Below are positions 34,101 to 45,597 of a stretch of 64,000 nt of DNA, one piece after another. Origin of the DNA: Cervus elaphus (Eukaryota; Chordata; Mammalia; Artiodactyla; Cervidae); contig NC_057826.1 of NCBI RefSeq assembly GCF_910594005.1, forward strand, positions 84,255,163 to 84,319,162, written 5' to 3'. How positions within the stretch are numbered: position 1 is the first letter of the stretch; the number at the start of each line of letters is the position of its first letter. The notes under the pieces are model-generated. The model was not told the DNA's origin, did not search any database, and saw only the letters and a list, made by a program, of their open reading frames with translations. Made by a program: the position numbers and the translations under genes.

Positions 34101-34281
34101 GGGGGCAGGAGGAGAAGGGGATGACAGAGGATGAGATGGCTGGATGGCATCAACGACTCGATGGACATGAGTTTGAGTAAATTCCAGGAGTTGGTGATGG
34201 ACAGGGAGGCCTGGCATGCTGTGATTCATGGGGTCACAAAGAGTCGGACACGACTGAGCAACTGAACTGAACTGAACTGAG
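31186..34281 (+). mobile_element. BovB (RTE) LINE with inverted 5' segment
   Basis: The + strand part (about 31808-34281) holds, in several frames, an APE-type endonuclease portion (VIQAYAPTSNAEEAEVE, DVLFIIGDWNAKVGSQETPG; 31815-32249), the linker, and a reverse transcriptase (32709-33269 and 33142-34134) with motif A CFIDYAKAFDCVDHNKL, GVRQGCILSP and catalytic RYADDTTLMAES. The piece 31186-31795 is BovB 5' sequence in reverse: on the minus strand it reads WRNNSRKNEEMEPKQKQYP and VVDVAGDRSKVQSCK. Between the two parts roughly the first hundred endonuclease residues are missing. This is the expected product of twin priming. Frameshifts near 32100, 32250 and 33240 make it inactive. Confidence 0.92.
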
Positions 34282-34864
34282 TCGCCAGTTTCCTTTTGGT
34301 GTGTGATGATTCTTACATCAGTTTTATAACTTCTCTATCAATTCTGTTAATGTACCAATAGTCTTCTGATCAGTGTTACTTAAGTTACCCAGAGCTGGTA
34401 TCTGTTGCCCCTAACCTAAAACCTCTTTGATTGACAGATGGTGGGGATAGATGGTGATTGTAAACAGATCACTGGATAAGAGCTCTAGGCAGGGGCCCTA
34501 GGGCCCTTCAACTCCATCAAGAGAGGATGCTCCAGAAGGTTGCCTCCCACCTGGTGCCCAGCTCCTCTGTGGGCCCTTTAAAGCTCTCAAGAGGGGCCAC
34601 TTAGGACCAGAACCAGATACACAGCTCAGTTCTCCCAACTGACCTCTGCTCTCACATGGGAGCTTCTGGGGATGACAGACTACCCTGCCCCTGCCTGATA
34701 ATGTAATATTAAGACAACTGCTCAATAATGATTGAGGCAGATCAGAGGGGAAGTTGGGAGTACAGCCTTTCAGATTAGCATGCCTAATTTCTTAATCCTG
34801 ACTCTGTTATTTTCATTGTATGTACTCAGGCCTCCATTTCCTCATCTGCAAAATATAATAAAAC
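34282..34864. other. Unique sequence
   Basis: No gene or repeat recognised. Confidence 0.4.
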
Positions 34865-34965
34865 CCACCTCACTGCCTGGAGAATGCCATGGACAGAGGA
34901 ACCCAGTCCATGGGGTCGCAAAGAGTCAGACACTTCTGAGCGACTAACACACACACAGACACAGA
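34865..34965 (+). mobile_element. Bov-A SINE tail fragment
   Basis: TGCCTGGAGAATGCCATGGA, then GGGTCGCAAAGAGTCAGACA and CTGAGCGACTAACACACACA. The tRNA head is missing; a short CA tract ends it. Confidence 0.88.
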
Positions 34966-35999
34966 CTGCGCTGAGGTTTAATAAGATGGTCCATGCACAG
35001 TGAGTGTTTGGATGTGTGCCTGATTGTAACAAAAGTACCTGTTGTTTTCGCAGGTAGGGTAAGACATGCAGAAACAGGAACAACTTTCCTAAGGGAAGAA
35101 GTGTGCTATACTCACAGATCCTTAGAAACAGGAGGCATGCCACACCTTGCAGGTTTACATGGGGAAATACCAGGGCCCAGCAGAAGGCAGAGAGAGTAGA
35201 GGAAACTGGGTGAGAGCCTTTATTGCAGCTTCCATGGGAAAGATGGGTAAGGCAGGACTGGTTTTTAAAATAATTCTAGCAGGTTCTGGGGCACAGGGGC
35301 TATCCTGAGCTGTCTGGTACCTGACCCTGGAATGATTAGGGCAGGAGAAGAGAGGCAGCAATCCCTCAGTCACCAAAGGGCAACATGAGGACATCCATGA
35401 GGCCAGGAGGCTGTTAGCACTGAAAGTCATCGCCTAAGAGTCTCATCTCTCTTTGTGGATCTGGAAGCACAGCAGGGGCCATGATCAAGATACAGAAGCA
35501 GTAAGAGTCAAAGGACCTGCCAGGATGTGTAAGAGGGGAAGAGAAGCTGGCCATGTGTGTGCGCATATCCGTGTGTGTGTGCATATGCATGTGTGTGTTG
35601 AGAGGTGGTGGGTGAGCAGGTAGCCCTGGAAGTAGTTGAATTATATTGTCAAGAACACATTTTTAAATCCTTCCCCCACTGTATTTGCCTGAAGAAAATG
35701 TCTGATTTGTACATTCTGCAGGACCCCACACATGGGCATTGTCGGTCAACAGCAAACTTACCTGATAATGATCTGCGTCATTATTTCCTGGGGTTTCTCT
35801 TGTCTTGATGGAGGCTTGCCACCTTAACTAAAACAGAGCCTCACTTCCCCACATCATCAAGCAGGCTGCTGAGGGCCAACATGGGCTTGCCTGGACCTGC
35901 CTCTTATCACCTTTCATCTGGACTGGGACAGAGCTTTCAGGCTCAGGCACAACCACGGCTTACATCCTCATCGACTGAGCAAAATCAATGAAGGCGTCT
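34966..35999. other. Unique sequence with a TG-rich patch
   Basis: A TG/CA-type stretch lies at 35553-35601. No gene recognised. Confidence 0.4.
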
Positions 36000-36450
36000 T
36001 GAAGCCAAATAAGAAGTGAGAAGTGAAATATTTCCTGCATATCAGTAAACAAGAATGTTATAGTCATTGGTGATTCCAGTCCTCCATCATGAGCTGGTGA
36101 GCCCTGAGAAAAATCAGGATGTGAAAACACAGGATACTGGCCCCAGATAGTTGAAAAGTCAAAGGAACAGTTTCAGTGAGCCCAGACTCTTGCATCTTCC
36201 CACACATTGGAAAAGTGCTAAATTCCTTACCTTGGGATATCTAGTTTTCTTTAATTAACAGTAATCTTTTGATGTTCTGACTACCTGCCCTTTGTTGCAA
36301 AACTCCTTTATATCCTGACTCCTTCCCTCACCTCCTTGGAGCAGCTTCTCAGATCTGTCTGAAACACTGTCTCTCGGGGTACAGTCGTCATTTTGCCCCA
36401 AATAAAACTTAATTCGCAGCTCTCATGTCCTGTATTTTTTTAATTTAACA
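36000..36450 (+). mobile_element. Endogenous retrovirus LTR
   Basis: TATA-like CTTTATATCCTGAC near 36305, polyadenylation signal in GCCCCAAATAAAACTTAATT (36395-36414) and end TTTAATTTAACA. It resembles MER41-type LTRs of ruminants, but I cannot confirm the family. The left end is approximate. No internal genes. Confidence 0.6.
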
Positions 36451-38299
36451 GAAGTGAAAGGACCCCCTTTTGGCCTCTTGAGGCTGAACTGTCCCGGCTA
36501 TGAGGAGCCCAGGACTTTCTCAGTTTAGCGCTGAATGTTTTGTGCCCTGCAAAACCCCCGGCCCCAAGCAACCTGGGTCAGGTGGTCCCCTTGCCTGAAC
36601 TCTGGTGGTGCTTGCCCTCCAACCTTCTGCACGGGGCTTCTGAGGGTGACTGGCGGGGAGCAGAGCCTCCTGTGGGGCCTCCCGGGACTGTATCAGGTGT
36701 CCCAGGCACAAGGCCTACTCACAGCACCCCATCTGTTAGCTCTTGGTTCCAACCCAGGTTTGATTTCTCAGAAGTCTGGGTTAGATCCAACCAGCTGGAG
36801 AGACTGAAAGGGCCACCAAGAGACCAGATCATCCTCGTGGAATGACATGATGTCAGTAAGGAAACAAACTGAATGAGGTTCTGTTGAAAGGTGAAATCTT
36901 GGCTTGAGACAAGCAATGTGACAGGAAGCTCCAGGAGACAGGAGGCTTGTACGTGTGTATTAAAGGAAGACAGGAACAGACTCCCTCCCCTCAATGGCTA
37001 GGAGCTCATCAGACAGCTGCATGCTCAGGCAGTGGTCCATGAGCCAAGACTGCCAAATAACACTTACCAGCAGGCACAGGGCACTGATAAAGTAAGATGG
37101 GAATGCTGGAAGGACTCTGGTTCCTGTAGAAAAATGAAAATGTCAGTTAAGAATTTGAAAGCAAGGGGACAAGGACAAGGAAGATGGGTCCGAAAGGGAT
37201 TCAGAAGCAAGTGAGGAAAGCCCAGCCTGGTTTGATCTAAGTGAGCAGAGGAGCAGGAAGAGAGAACAATGAGAAAGTAAGGCCCTGAGTCTTGGAGAGG
37301 GATGTCCCCATCAAGGAGAGGGGCGACTCACCAAGAACCAGATGCCCACCTGATTGAAGCATAGCCCCAGTATAAAACTTTACAGTTAGCAAAAGCCTCC
37401 ACAAGCATGTGGTCATTTGATCTGATCTTCACAGTAACCCTGTGATGCAACAAAGCAGTGGTCACCCCACTTTATGGGGTCAAGAGATGTACTCCTGTAG
37501 CAGCAGCAATGAGCCTTCTGAGAACTCAGATGCAGACAGATGAGGTGGAGAGATCACCGGTCACCTTGGCCACCAGCATGTCAGCTCACATCTTACGTTA
37601 CACTGTGATGATAGCTGGTCCAAACTGCCTGGATTTTCCATCCTCTTCTGCAAAAGTCTCAAAAATCCACCCTATGCTGTACCTTATCCCTAAAGTGAAA
37701 ACATAATCACTGAAGCATGCATAGCTTGGGTTTGTGGAAGAATAGGGAATAGTTGGAAGAAAATGAAAATCAAGAGGCTCACTTCAGCTAAAAAACCAGT
37801 AAGGGTCTGGAAGCCAAGTAGAGGACAGGCTCTCAGTCTCCATGTCAACAGATATCTACAGATTAACTGGAAGCTGGCTATGAGACAGATCCCGTTCAGA
37901 CACAGAAATGAGTGAGACACATGTCGTAACTGTGAGAATCTTCCTGTTCAGAGGGGAGGCAGACACAAAATGGATGAAGAGCAGTAATCATAGCTAAGAT
38001 GATATCTATTGTCCGCTGAGTGTGAACCCATACTGGCTCAACGCTTGGTGACATCCCACTTACCTGCCTCTACAACCTGGTGGGATAGCAGTGTGATCAG
38101 ATGAAACTGCGTGTGTGAGGCGCTAGGCCTGGACAACAGTGAGCAGATGATAAATGCTAGCTGTGGTTTAAAATAACTATTGCCCCTGTATTAGAGGAGG
38201 GAGAAATGGGGCCTAAAGGGGTTAAAGTGATAGGCCCAGGATCCCACACTCCATGTTGTTTGATTCCCTAATCTTGACCATTGATTCCAGCAGTTCCTT
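36451..38299. other. Unique sequence with MIR-like traces
   Basis: 37430-37490 and 38000-38260 look like degraded MIRs (ACAGTAACCCTGTGATGCAA; GGGGCCTAAAGGGGTTAAAG). No exon supported. Confidence 0.4.
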
Positions 38300-38480
38300 T
38301 TTAAAAACTTTTTATTTTATATTGGAATATAGTTTCGGGTGCACAGCAAAGTGATTCGGCTAGGCTTATATGTGTATCTGTTCTTCTTCAAATTCTTTTC
38401 CCATTTAGGTTGTTACAGGATACTGAGCAGAAACCTGCTATATGGTAGGTCCTTGTTGGTTATCTATTTTTAAATATAGC
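38300..38480 (-). mobile_element. L1 3'-end fragment
   Basis: TTTATTTTATATTGGAATAT followed by GGTGCACAGCAAAGTGATTC and GGTAGGTCCTTGTTGGTTAT is L1 3' sequence in reverse. Confidence 0.78.
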
Positions 38481-38609
38481 AGTCCTGATATCAGTAATTC
38501 TTAAGTTTGCTTGTTGAAAACACAGCTTCTTGGGCACTCCTGTTGGAGGTTTAGATTTTGTCAGGTTGATGGTGGCAGGGAGGTCATGATGACAAGAAGG
38601 AGGTATAAC

Positions 38610-39235
38610 TGGTGTTTAAGAGCCAGAGCTTTGGTCTGAGAACAAACTCTGCTCCTTACTAGCCTTGTGACCTTGCTAAATCTCACCAAGACTCAGTTTC
38701 TTGGTCTATAAAATGGGGTCTGTGATACAGGAGTCTGTAATGTTATCCATTATGCTAATATACACACAAGGCACTTTAATAAAGTGGTTGAGAGCATGAA
38801 CTCCAGAGTCAAACTGCTGAAATTAAAATCTGGCTTCACCATTTGCCACTCTCTGTTGTTTATTCGCTAAGTTGTGTCTGATTCTTCTGCCACACCATGG
38901 ACTGTAGCCTGCCAGGCTCCTCTGTCCATGGGATTTCCCTGGCAAGAATACTGGGGTGGGTTACCATTTCCTTCTCCAGGGGATCTTCCCAACCCAAGGA
39001 TTGAGTCCAGGTCTCAGGCATCGGCAGGCAGATTCTTTACCACTGAGCCACCAGGGAAGCCCACCTTGTGCTTTTCTGTGCCTCAGTTTCTTCATCAATG
39101 AGATGAAAGTGATATTATTATCTCCTTCAAAGGGCTGTTCGGTCTTAAAGCGTTCATACTTGTAAAGTTTAGGACAGGACCCGGTGAGCAGGAAGGACTC
39201 AACCAGTGTAAGCTGCTGCTATCATTAATATTGTT
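38610..39235 (+). repeat. Two MIR copies, the second split by a SINE
   Basis: 38610-38720 has TTGTGACCTTGCTAAATCTC and AAAATGGGG. 38785-38855 (GAGAGCATGAACTCCAGAGT) continues after the Bov-tA at 39066 with TGTGCCTCAGTTTCTTCATC. Both are + strand MIR. Confidence 0.7.
38856..39064 (-). mobile_element. Bov-tA SINE
   Basis: Reversed Bov-tA: CTAAGTTGTGTCTGATTCTT, GGCAAGAATACTGGGGTGGG, and head CCACTGAGCCACCAGGGAAG. Inserted into a MIR. Confidence 0.93.
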
Positions 39236-40341
39236 TTCACCATCATCACCATTCTGGCAAGAGGAAAGAGACTCTAATTAAGGCAGTGGTCATAGGACTA
39301 GATAAGAAAGAACATGGGCACAGAATTCAAAAGATGAGCTTCAAGGAGCAGCAAGAATAAGAAAAGGAGAATGCGCTCACCTTCATTCCCAAACTGGTGG
39401 TGGGGCAGTGGGTGGACCTGGGACAGTCCTGCTCATGCCACTGGCTTGCAGGGTGATTCTGAGCAGGGTCTCTCCTCTCATGATGTCTTGTCTTATCATC
39501 TGTAAAATGAGGGGCTGGAGTCAGCCTAGCTTGTAGATCTCCTCCAATTTTAACACGTTGAGAGTCTAGGAGATTTCATGCTGATGTTTTTTAAAAACAA
39601 CCTTGTGGGCTGGTGGGTTAGGGTATCCTCCTATGTTCCCAAGTTATCATATTTTAGGCCTTCTGAAGGTTGCATTGATTTTCAGCACTGCATGGGCACA
39701 GATCTATGAAGCTTGGCCAGGGAAAGCTGTTTTGTGCCCAAAGGTGAAGCCCAGAGGCAACCTGTTGACACATCCCCCATGTCCCATCTAGGTGACCCAA
39801 ACCAGAAAGCTCATCTGACAACCCCTGTCTTCTTTAAGAAACACCAGTGACCTCTGGGAAATATGTAAGAAATATGGCCCTATCCTCATCTCCTGCCACC
39901 TACATGGGGATCAAGTACTGACGGTTGAGGAATCCCAGTCAATGGGAACTGGCCACCCAAGGTTAGTTGCCTGCTCAGCTCACTCCTGCAGAGTAAGGAT
40001 GGGAGGAAACCCAACCCACTCTAGCAGAGACAAATCCAGAAGCCTGCCTCTCGACTCCTAGCCATTCCTTCAAAGCAAGAGCAGAGATGTCCATAGCAGC
40101 CAGGATATTTGTCAATAACCTCTTCCTTTGCCCCTGAGTAGGTTAATTTAGTATTAGATTTCCAGCGATCATTGAAATGGTGAAGTCTCTCACTCCTGCT
40201 ACAGTTAGTGATACAAATGGAAGACCAGGCCCTCCCCAAGACTCATGGAACGTGCTCCACAAAGAAGGGGCCTTTCCGCAGTGGCATAGGTACTCTGCCT
40301 AAAAGAATTATATATATATATTAAAACAAACAAACAAACAA
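39236..40341. other. Unique sequence
   Basis: No gene recognised. Ends in a short (TA)n and (AAAC)n patch at 40308-40346. Confidence 0.45.
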
Positions 40342-40635
40342 AAAAACCCTGTTCTTCTCAAGTGCACAGAGAACACTCACTAAATTAGACAATAGATCAG
40401 CTCACAAAAAAGTCTCAGTAAATTTTAAAAGATTGAGATCATTCAAAGTATTATCTCTAAACATAATAGAAAAAAAAATAAGAAATCAATAACAGAAGTA
40501 AAACTGGAAAATTTACAAAAATGAGGAAATTAATACTATGCACTTTGAAACAACCGATGGATTAAAGAAGAAATTACAAGGGAAATTAAAAATGCTTAGA
40601 GACAAATGAAAGTGAAAACATAATATACAAAAATG
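40342..40635 (+). mobile_element. Older L1 ORF2 fragment, part 1
   Basis: TTCTCAAGTGCACAGAGAAC and following resemble the end of the L1 endonuclease domain (the same phrase occurs at 46165 in the young L1). The element is cut at 40622-40635 by the young L1 and resumes at 49757 with the codons that follow in L1 ORF2. Confidence 0.85.
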
Positions 40636-41484
40636 GAAACAAGATGGTGGAGGAGTAGGTGGACGGGGAGTACCTCACTCTCCACAGATACATCAGGAAT
40701 GCACCTTCAGACACAGGAGCGCATGCAGAACACCAGCTGGGAGCGGACAGGAGTACCTGACCAGCAGAAAAGAATATATAGAACCACGTAAAACTCGGTA
40801 GGACGAAGGAACTAGAGGGGAAAACAGGAGTGTTAGTAGGACTGGACGTGCCCTCAGGGTGGGGGAACTGAAGCAGGGGTCTGATCCCCACATTGGAGCA
40901 ATTGTCTGAGTCAGAGGAGAAACATTGAAGGCTGAGAGTGAAACGGCTGATCTGTGGCAGCCTAAATGGAATGAGAATCAGGCAGTCCTTGCCGCAGTCA
41001 TACATACCCTGGACAGGGACACAGGTCCCCTGGAAGGTGCAGCGGCTGGGAGCTGGAGTTTGGGAATTGTGGCGCAATCCCAAGGCAAGGGCTGCTCTTG
41101 ACGGAGGAGAGAATGATTGAGGGGACATGAGGGAGGAGATTGTGGTAGGATATGCCTGTGAAAGAAAACCAGACAGCCGTGAAGCAAGACGATACTGCTG
41201 AGTCACAAGTAACGGGTAGAGCCATCACCACAGCCTCTGTCTCCCCACACGACACCATTGGCAGTGGACTAATAGAGAGGCTGGCCCATCAAACACCTAA
41301 TGTACTGAACTACAGTGTAGGACCCCAGCCAGGGGGGGCCCTCTATGTGCCTGACTCCAAACAACAGAGAAGGATCCCAGCTGTCAGGGAATGTTTGACG
41401 GGAGGATTCCTACCTGCTGTCTCTCATGAGTCCTTTGTCCCTCTTCAAGCGGAACAGCACGCTGCTCCCAGGGACTGAGGTCAT

Positions 41485-41754
41485 TGTGTGAGGCAAGCAT
41501 GAGTCTCCTTTAGTAAACATTCTCCTTAGGACAAAACAGCTTAATCTCCTTCCCCTTACTGGAGATATAGATTGTCTCCTGACCTTGTGACTAACGTTAC
41601 CCCTTGTTCCCTTGGTAACGGTTGCTGTACATTTGGTTTTCTGATCTCTATCATTCCCGAGAGAAGTTTCTTGTACTGCAGCCTATATATACTCATAGAA
41701 AAATCATTAAAGCACCTTTGCTCCACCAGAGCTTAGGTCCCTGGGTTTTTTTTG

Positions 41755-41787
<33 letters not shown>

Positions 41788-41855
41788 TTCTCTCTTTCAC
41801 TTTCTTATCGTCGACTCCGTACCACAAGGTTCCGGTCCATTAAAGGACCCCAACA
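41485..41855 (+). mobile_element. Endogenous retrovirus solo LTR inside the L1 5' UTR
   Basis: TGTGTGAGGCAAGCATGAGT to GGACCCCAACA, 371 bp. TATA-like GCCTATATATACTC near 41684 and ATTAAAGC near 41707. The R/U5 part contains a (CT)n tract at 41757-41805. The flanking bases do not show an obvious duplication. Confidence 0.72.
41757..41805 (+). repeat. (CT)n tract within an LTR
   Basis: Repeated CTCTCTCTCTCTTTCTCTCT units, about 50 bp, near the R/U5 border of the LTR. Confidence 0.93.
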
Positions 41856-42111
41856 CCCAGCAAGGGAGTCTTCTAAGTGCCTGAATGGGCAGAGCTACAG
41901 AGAAAGACTGGCCAAAGAGGCCTTCTGATCACCAGCGACAAGAGGCTCAAAAAAAAAGATTCTGATAGGGCCACAACTCCTGGGGCAGAGGCAACTGTGT
42001 CCCTGCACAATTGGCTCCACCAAGGTCCCCACAAGCCAAGCAGCTGCACCACCCTCATGCTCAACCCTCATGGGGCAGAGCTGCCACAGGCAAAATAGTC
42101 TTGCATCTATG

Positions 42112-42215
42112 CATTCAGGGTCACTTGGGTCGTGTCCGACTCTTTGCAATCCTACGGACTGTGGCCTGCCAGGTTTCTCTGTCAGGGGGGCTCTCCAGGC
42201 AAGAATACTGGAGTG
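42112..42215 (-). repeat. Bov-A-like segment in the L1 5' UTR
   Basis: TTGGGTCGTGTCCGACTCTT then GGACTGTGGCCTGCCAGG and CTCCAGGCAAGAATACTGGA, a reversed BovB/Bov-A tail. It may be a built-in part of the ruminant L1 5' UTR rather than a separate insertion. Confidence 0.75.
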
Positions 42216-42944
42216 TATTGGCCAACACTGGTTGCCATGCCCTTCTAGAGACCTCTGTTTCCTGCTGCCCTAACTGTCACCTCCCCTGAGTACCAGGTGC
42301 TGCCAGAACCTCAGTGACGCAAGCAGCTGCTCCACCTCCACACCTGGCCCTCACTGGGGCACACCCAAGTCCTCCAGGGCAGCCTCAGGAGCAAACCCCA
42401 GTGGACGACCCACATGCAGAAGTGGAATTAAAACCACAGTTGAAACCCAGGGGCAATGTGGCTAAGGAAGAAGACCCAAATCTTTCCCACCAGCTGTACA
42501 TGCTGCAAATTAAATCCACACGACCAACTAGTCAGACTCTGTGTCTATGGAATATATAAAAGGCCACTGAGGGCTCCCACAAATGAAAACATACTGGTTC
42601 TGACAGCTGTGGACGTTGGAGGCAAGAACACACAGGAGTAGAGCCAGGTTAGAATCTGAGCTGCCCTCACAGCGGGTCCAGAGGTCAGCACAGTGTCGGA
42701 GGGCATCCTAGGGAGGTCAGGCGCACCGACTGTGACTCCCAGTGTGGGAAAAGACTCTGACAGCAATGGCTCAAGAAAAACATTTATGATTCTTATATTT
42801 TGACTTGTTCTGTAGATTCTTTTGGATTTTTTTTACTTTTTTCTTTTTCCCCCACCCCACCCCCCACCCCGCGTTGTAGTTGTCGATTTTATTGGCACTA
42901 TGAAATCTAATTAAGCTTTTGAGGTTTTCTTTCTCTTTTCCTCA

Positions 42945-43965
42945 GTAGCATTTTTTATTGTTGTTATTAATTTCTGCCTCTACATTGGGCTTTTGCAGTT
43001 CTGTGGAGTCTTTTTTTTTTTTCTTTTTTCTTTCTTCTTCCCATCCTTTTTTTCTTTTCTCTTTTTTTTAATTTTATTTTTTTAAACCTATTATTATTTT
43101 TTCTACGTTTATTTCTTTGTTTGCTTTTCCTACCATTCTTTTCCCCTTGCAGTTAATCTTTAATGTACATAAATCTTCTTCATCTACCTCTATTTAACTT
43201 TGCATACCTATTCTTTCTTTCTTTCCTTTCCTCTCAACATATTTGTTACTTTTGATTTCATTGCTTTATTCCCCACTTGGCACCTTGCTTTAGTTTTGTT
43301 TTATAGTTTGTGTTTTAGTTAGTTTTTTTCTTAACTGGTAGATATAATTTTTGGTTTCCTTTATTTGCTGGCTTAATCTATTGTACTTTATTTTAGCTGG
43401 ACTGTTGTGATTTTGCTTATGGGTGTATATATATATGTGCATATTCAGTCTCGCTTTTTATTGTTGTTATAAACCTCTGCCTCTATGTTGTGCTTTTGCA
43501 GTTCTGTGGAATTTTCCTTTTTTTTTTTTTTCTTCCTTCTTCCTTTTCTCTTTAATTTTTTTAAACCTATTATATTTTGTCTACATTTATTTCCTTGTTT
43601 GCTTTTCCTACTGTTCTTTTCCCCTTGCAGTTAATATTTAATTTATGTAAATCTTATTTATCTACCTCTATTTAACTTTGCATATCTATTCTTTCTTTCC
43701 TTTTTTTTTTTTTTTTCTTTCTTTCCTTTCTTTCCTTTCCTCTCAACATATTTGTTAGCTTTGTTTTCATTGCTTTATTCCCCACTTAGCACCTTGCTTT
43801 AGTTTTGTTTCACAGTTTGTGCTTTAGTTAGTTTTTTTCTTAACTGGTAGATATAATTTTTCATTTCCTTTGCTTGCTGGGTCAATCTACTGTACTTTAT
43901 TTAGTTGGATTGTTTTGATTTTGCTTATGGGTGTATATGTATATGTGTATATTCAATTGATTTAA
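42945..43965 (+). repeat. Tandem duplication of about 0.5 kb in the L1 5' UTR
   Basis: Two head-to-tail units. Shared landmarks and their spacings: CTTTTGCAGTTCTGTGGA (42990, 43493), CCCCTTGCAGTTAAT (43143, 43621), TCTCAACATATTTGTTA (43232, 43740), TTGCTTATGGGTGTATAT (43413, 43921). Offsets of 478 to 509 show small indels, mostly in the T/C-rich tracts. Confidence 0.9.
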
Positions 43966-44498
43966 TTATTATTTGCCTAATTTTGTAACTGCCATTTGTC
44001 TGGGGTTCATCTTTGGTTTCTCGTTTTTGGGTATTTGTTTTAATCTGACTTAATGCCATAACAAACCACTTGTGGAATCTTCGTTCCTGATCCTGAGCCT
44101 TTGGAGTGGGAGCACTGACTCCAAGACCCTAGATTATCAGAGAACTAACCCTAGGGAGTATCAAATAGTGAGAACTCACACAAAGGAAACCACTTGAATA
44201 CAAGCCCCAGCATCACCCAACCACCAGTAGCACCCTGTGCAGGACGCCTCATTTAAACAACAAATAAAGCAAAAATTCAAACCCAGTCAGAGGTAGACAG
44301 GATTACTACCTCACTCAGCCTTGCCCATCAGAGGAAAAACAAAACAAAACAAAAACTCACCACAAATCTCACCCTATATGAAGCTTATACAAACCACTGG
44401 ACCAAACTTAGGAGGGCAGAAACCAAAAGGAAGAAGAATTCAACCTTTGACACCTGGGAAAAAGAGACCTCAAACACAATAAGTTAAAAAAAAAAATA

Positions 44499-45538
44499 AT
44501 GAACAGGCAGAGAAATACTACACAAATGAAGGAACAAACTAGAAACACAGAAATCCAAATAAATGAAGAGGAAACAGGCAAACTCCCTGAAAAAGAATTC
44601 AGAATAATGATGGTCAAGATGATTAAAAAAAAAAACCTTGAAAACAGAATGGAGAAAATGCAAGAATCAATTAACAAATACCTAGAAGAATTAAGGAGAA
44701 GGAAATGGCAACCCACTCCAGTGATCTTGCCTGGAGAATCCCGTAGACAGAGGAGCCTGGTGGGCTGCCATCCATAGGGTCGCAAAGAGTCAGACATGAC
44801 TGAAGCGACTTAGAAGCAGCAGCAGAAGAAGAATTAAAGAATAAACATACAGAGACAAACAACAGAATTACTGAAATTAAAAATACTCTAGAAAGAATCA
44901 ATAGCAGAAAATCTGAAGCAGAAGAATGAATCAGTGAGCTGGAAGATAAAATGGTGGAAATAACTTCTGAAGAGCAGAATAAAGTAAAAAGAATGGAAAG
45001 AACTGAGAATACTCTCAGAGACCTCTGGGACAATATCAAGTGCACCAGCTTTCAAATTTTAGATGCCCCAGAAGAAGAGAAAAAGAAAGGGTATGAAAAA
45101 ATTTTTGAAGAGATTATAGTCAAAAATTTCCCCAACATTGAGAAGGAAATAGTCAATCAAGTCCAAGAGGAGCAAAGAGTCCCATACAGGATAAACCCAA
45201 GGAGAAACATGCCAAGATACATCCTAATCAAACTAACAAAGACTAAACACAAAGAAAGAATATTAAAAGCAGCAAGGGAGAAGCAACAAGTAACATACAA
45301 GGGAAATCCCATATGTTTAACAGCTGATCTTTCAGCAGAAACTCTGCAGGCCAGAAGGGAATGGCAGGATATATTTAAAGTACTGAAAGGGAAAAATCTA
45401 CAACCAAGATTACTGTACCCGGCAAGGATCTTATATAAAATTGATGGAGAAATCAAAAGCTTTTCAGAGAAGCAAAAGTTAAGAGAATTCAGTACCACCA
45501 AACCAACTTTACAACAAATGTTAAAGGGACTTATATAG
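44499..45538 (+). pseudogene. L1 ORF1 (RNA-binding chaperone protein), disrupted
   Basis: L1 ORF1 encodes a trimeric coiled-coil RNA chaperone. The start region (MNRQRNTTQMKEQTRNTEIQ) and a Glu/Lys-rich coiled-coil-like stretch run to 44694, where a Bov-A SINE breaks the frame. Beyond it the coding sequence resumes; a stop near 44926 precedes the long open part 44951-45538. That part holds an RRM-like region and C-terminal domain with PEEEKKKGYEKIFEEII, RYILIKLTKTKHKERILKA and ADLSAETLQARREWQDIFKV. Non-functional because of the SINE and stop. Confidence 0.9.
44695..44826 (+). mobile_element. Bov-A SINE in L1 ORF1
   Basis: GGAGAAGGAAATGGCAACCC to GACTTAGAAGCAGCAGCAG, the BovB-derived unit without a tRNA head. 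AGAAGAATTAA lies on both sides (44684-44694, 44827-44837). Confidence 0.94.
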
Positions 45539-45597
45539 TCAAGAAATACAAGAGAAGAAAAAGATCTAAAAAATCAACCCCAAACTATTAAGAAAAT

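Noticed and set aside
18494..41855. An endogenous retrovirus with coding regions
   Set aside because: Only LTRs are present. No gag, pol or env similarity lies next to any of them, and no two belong to the same family by eye.
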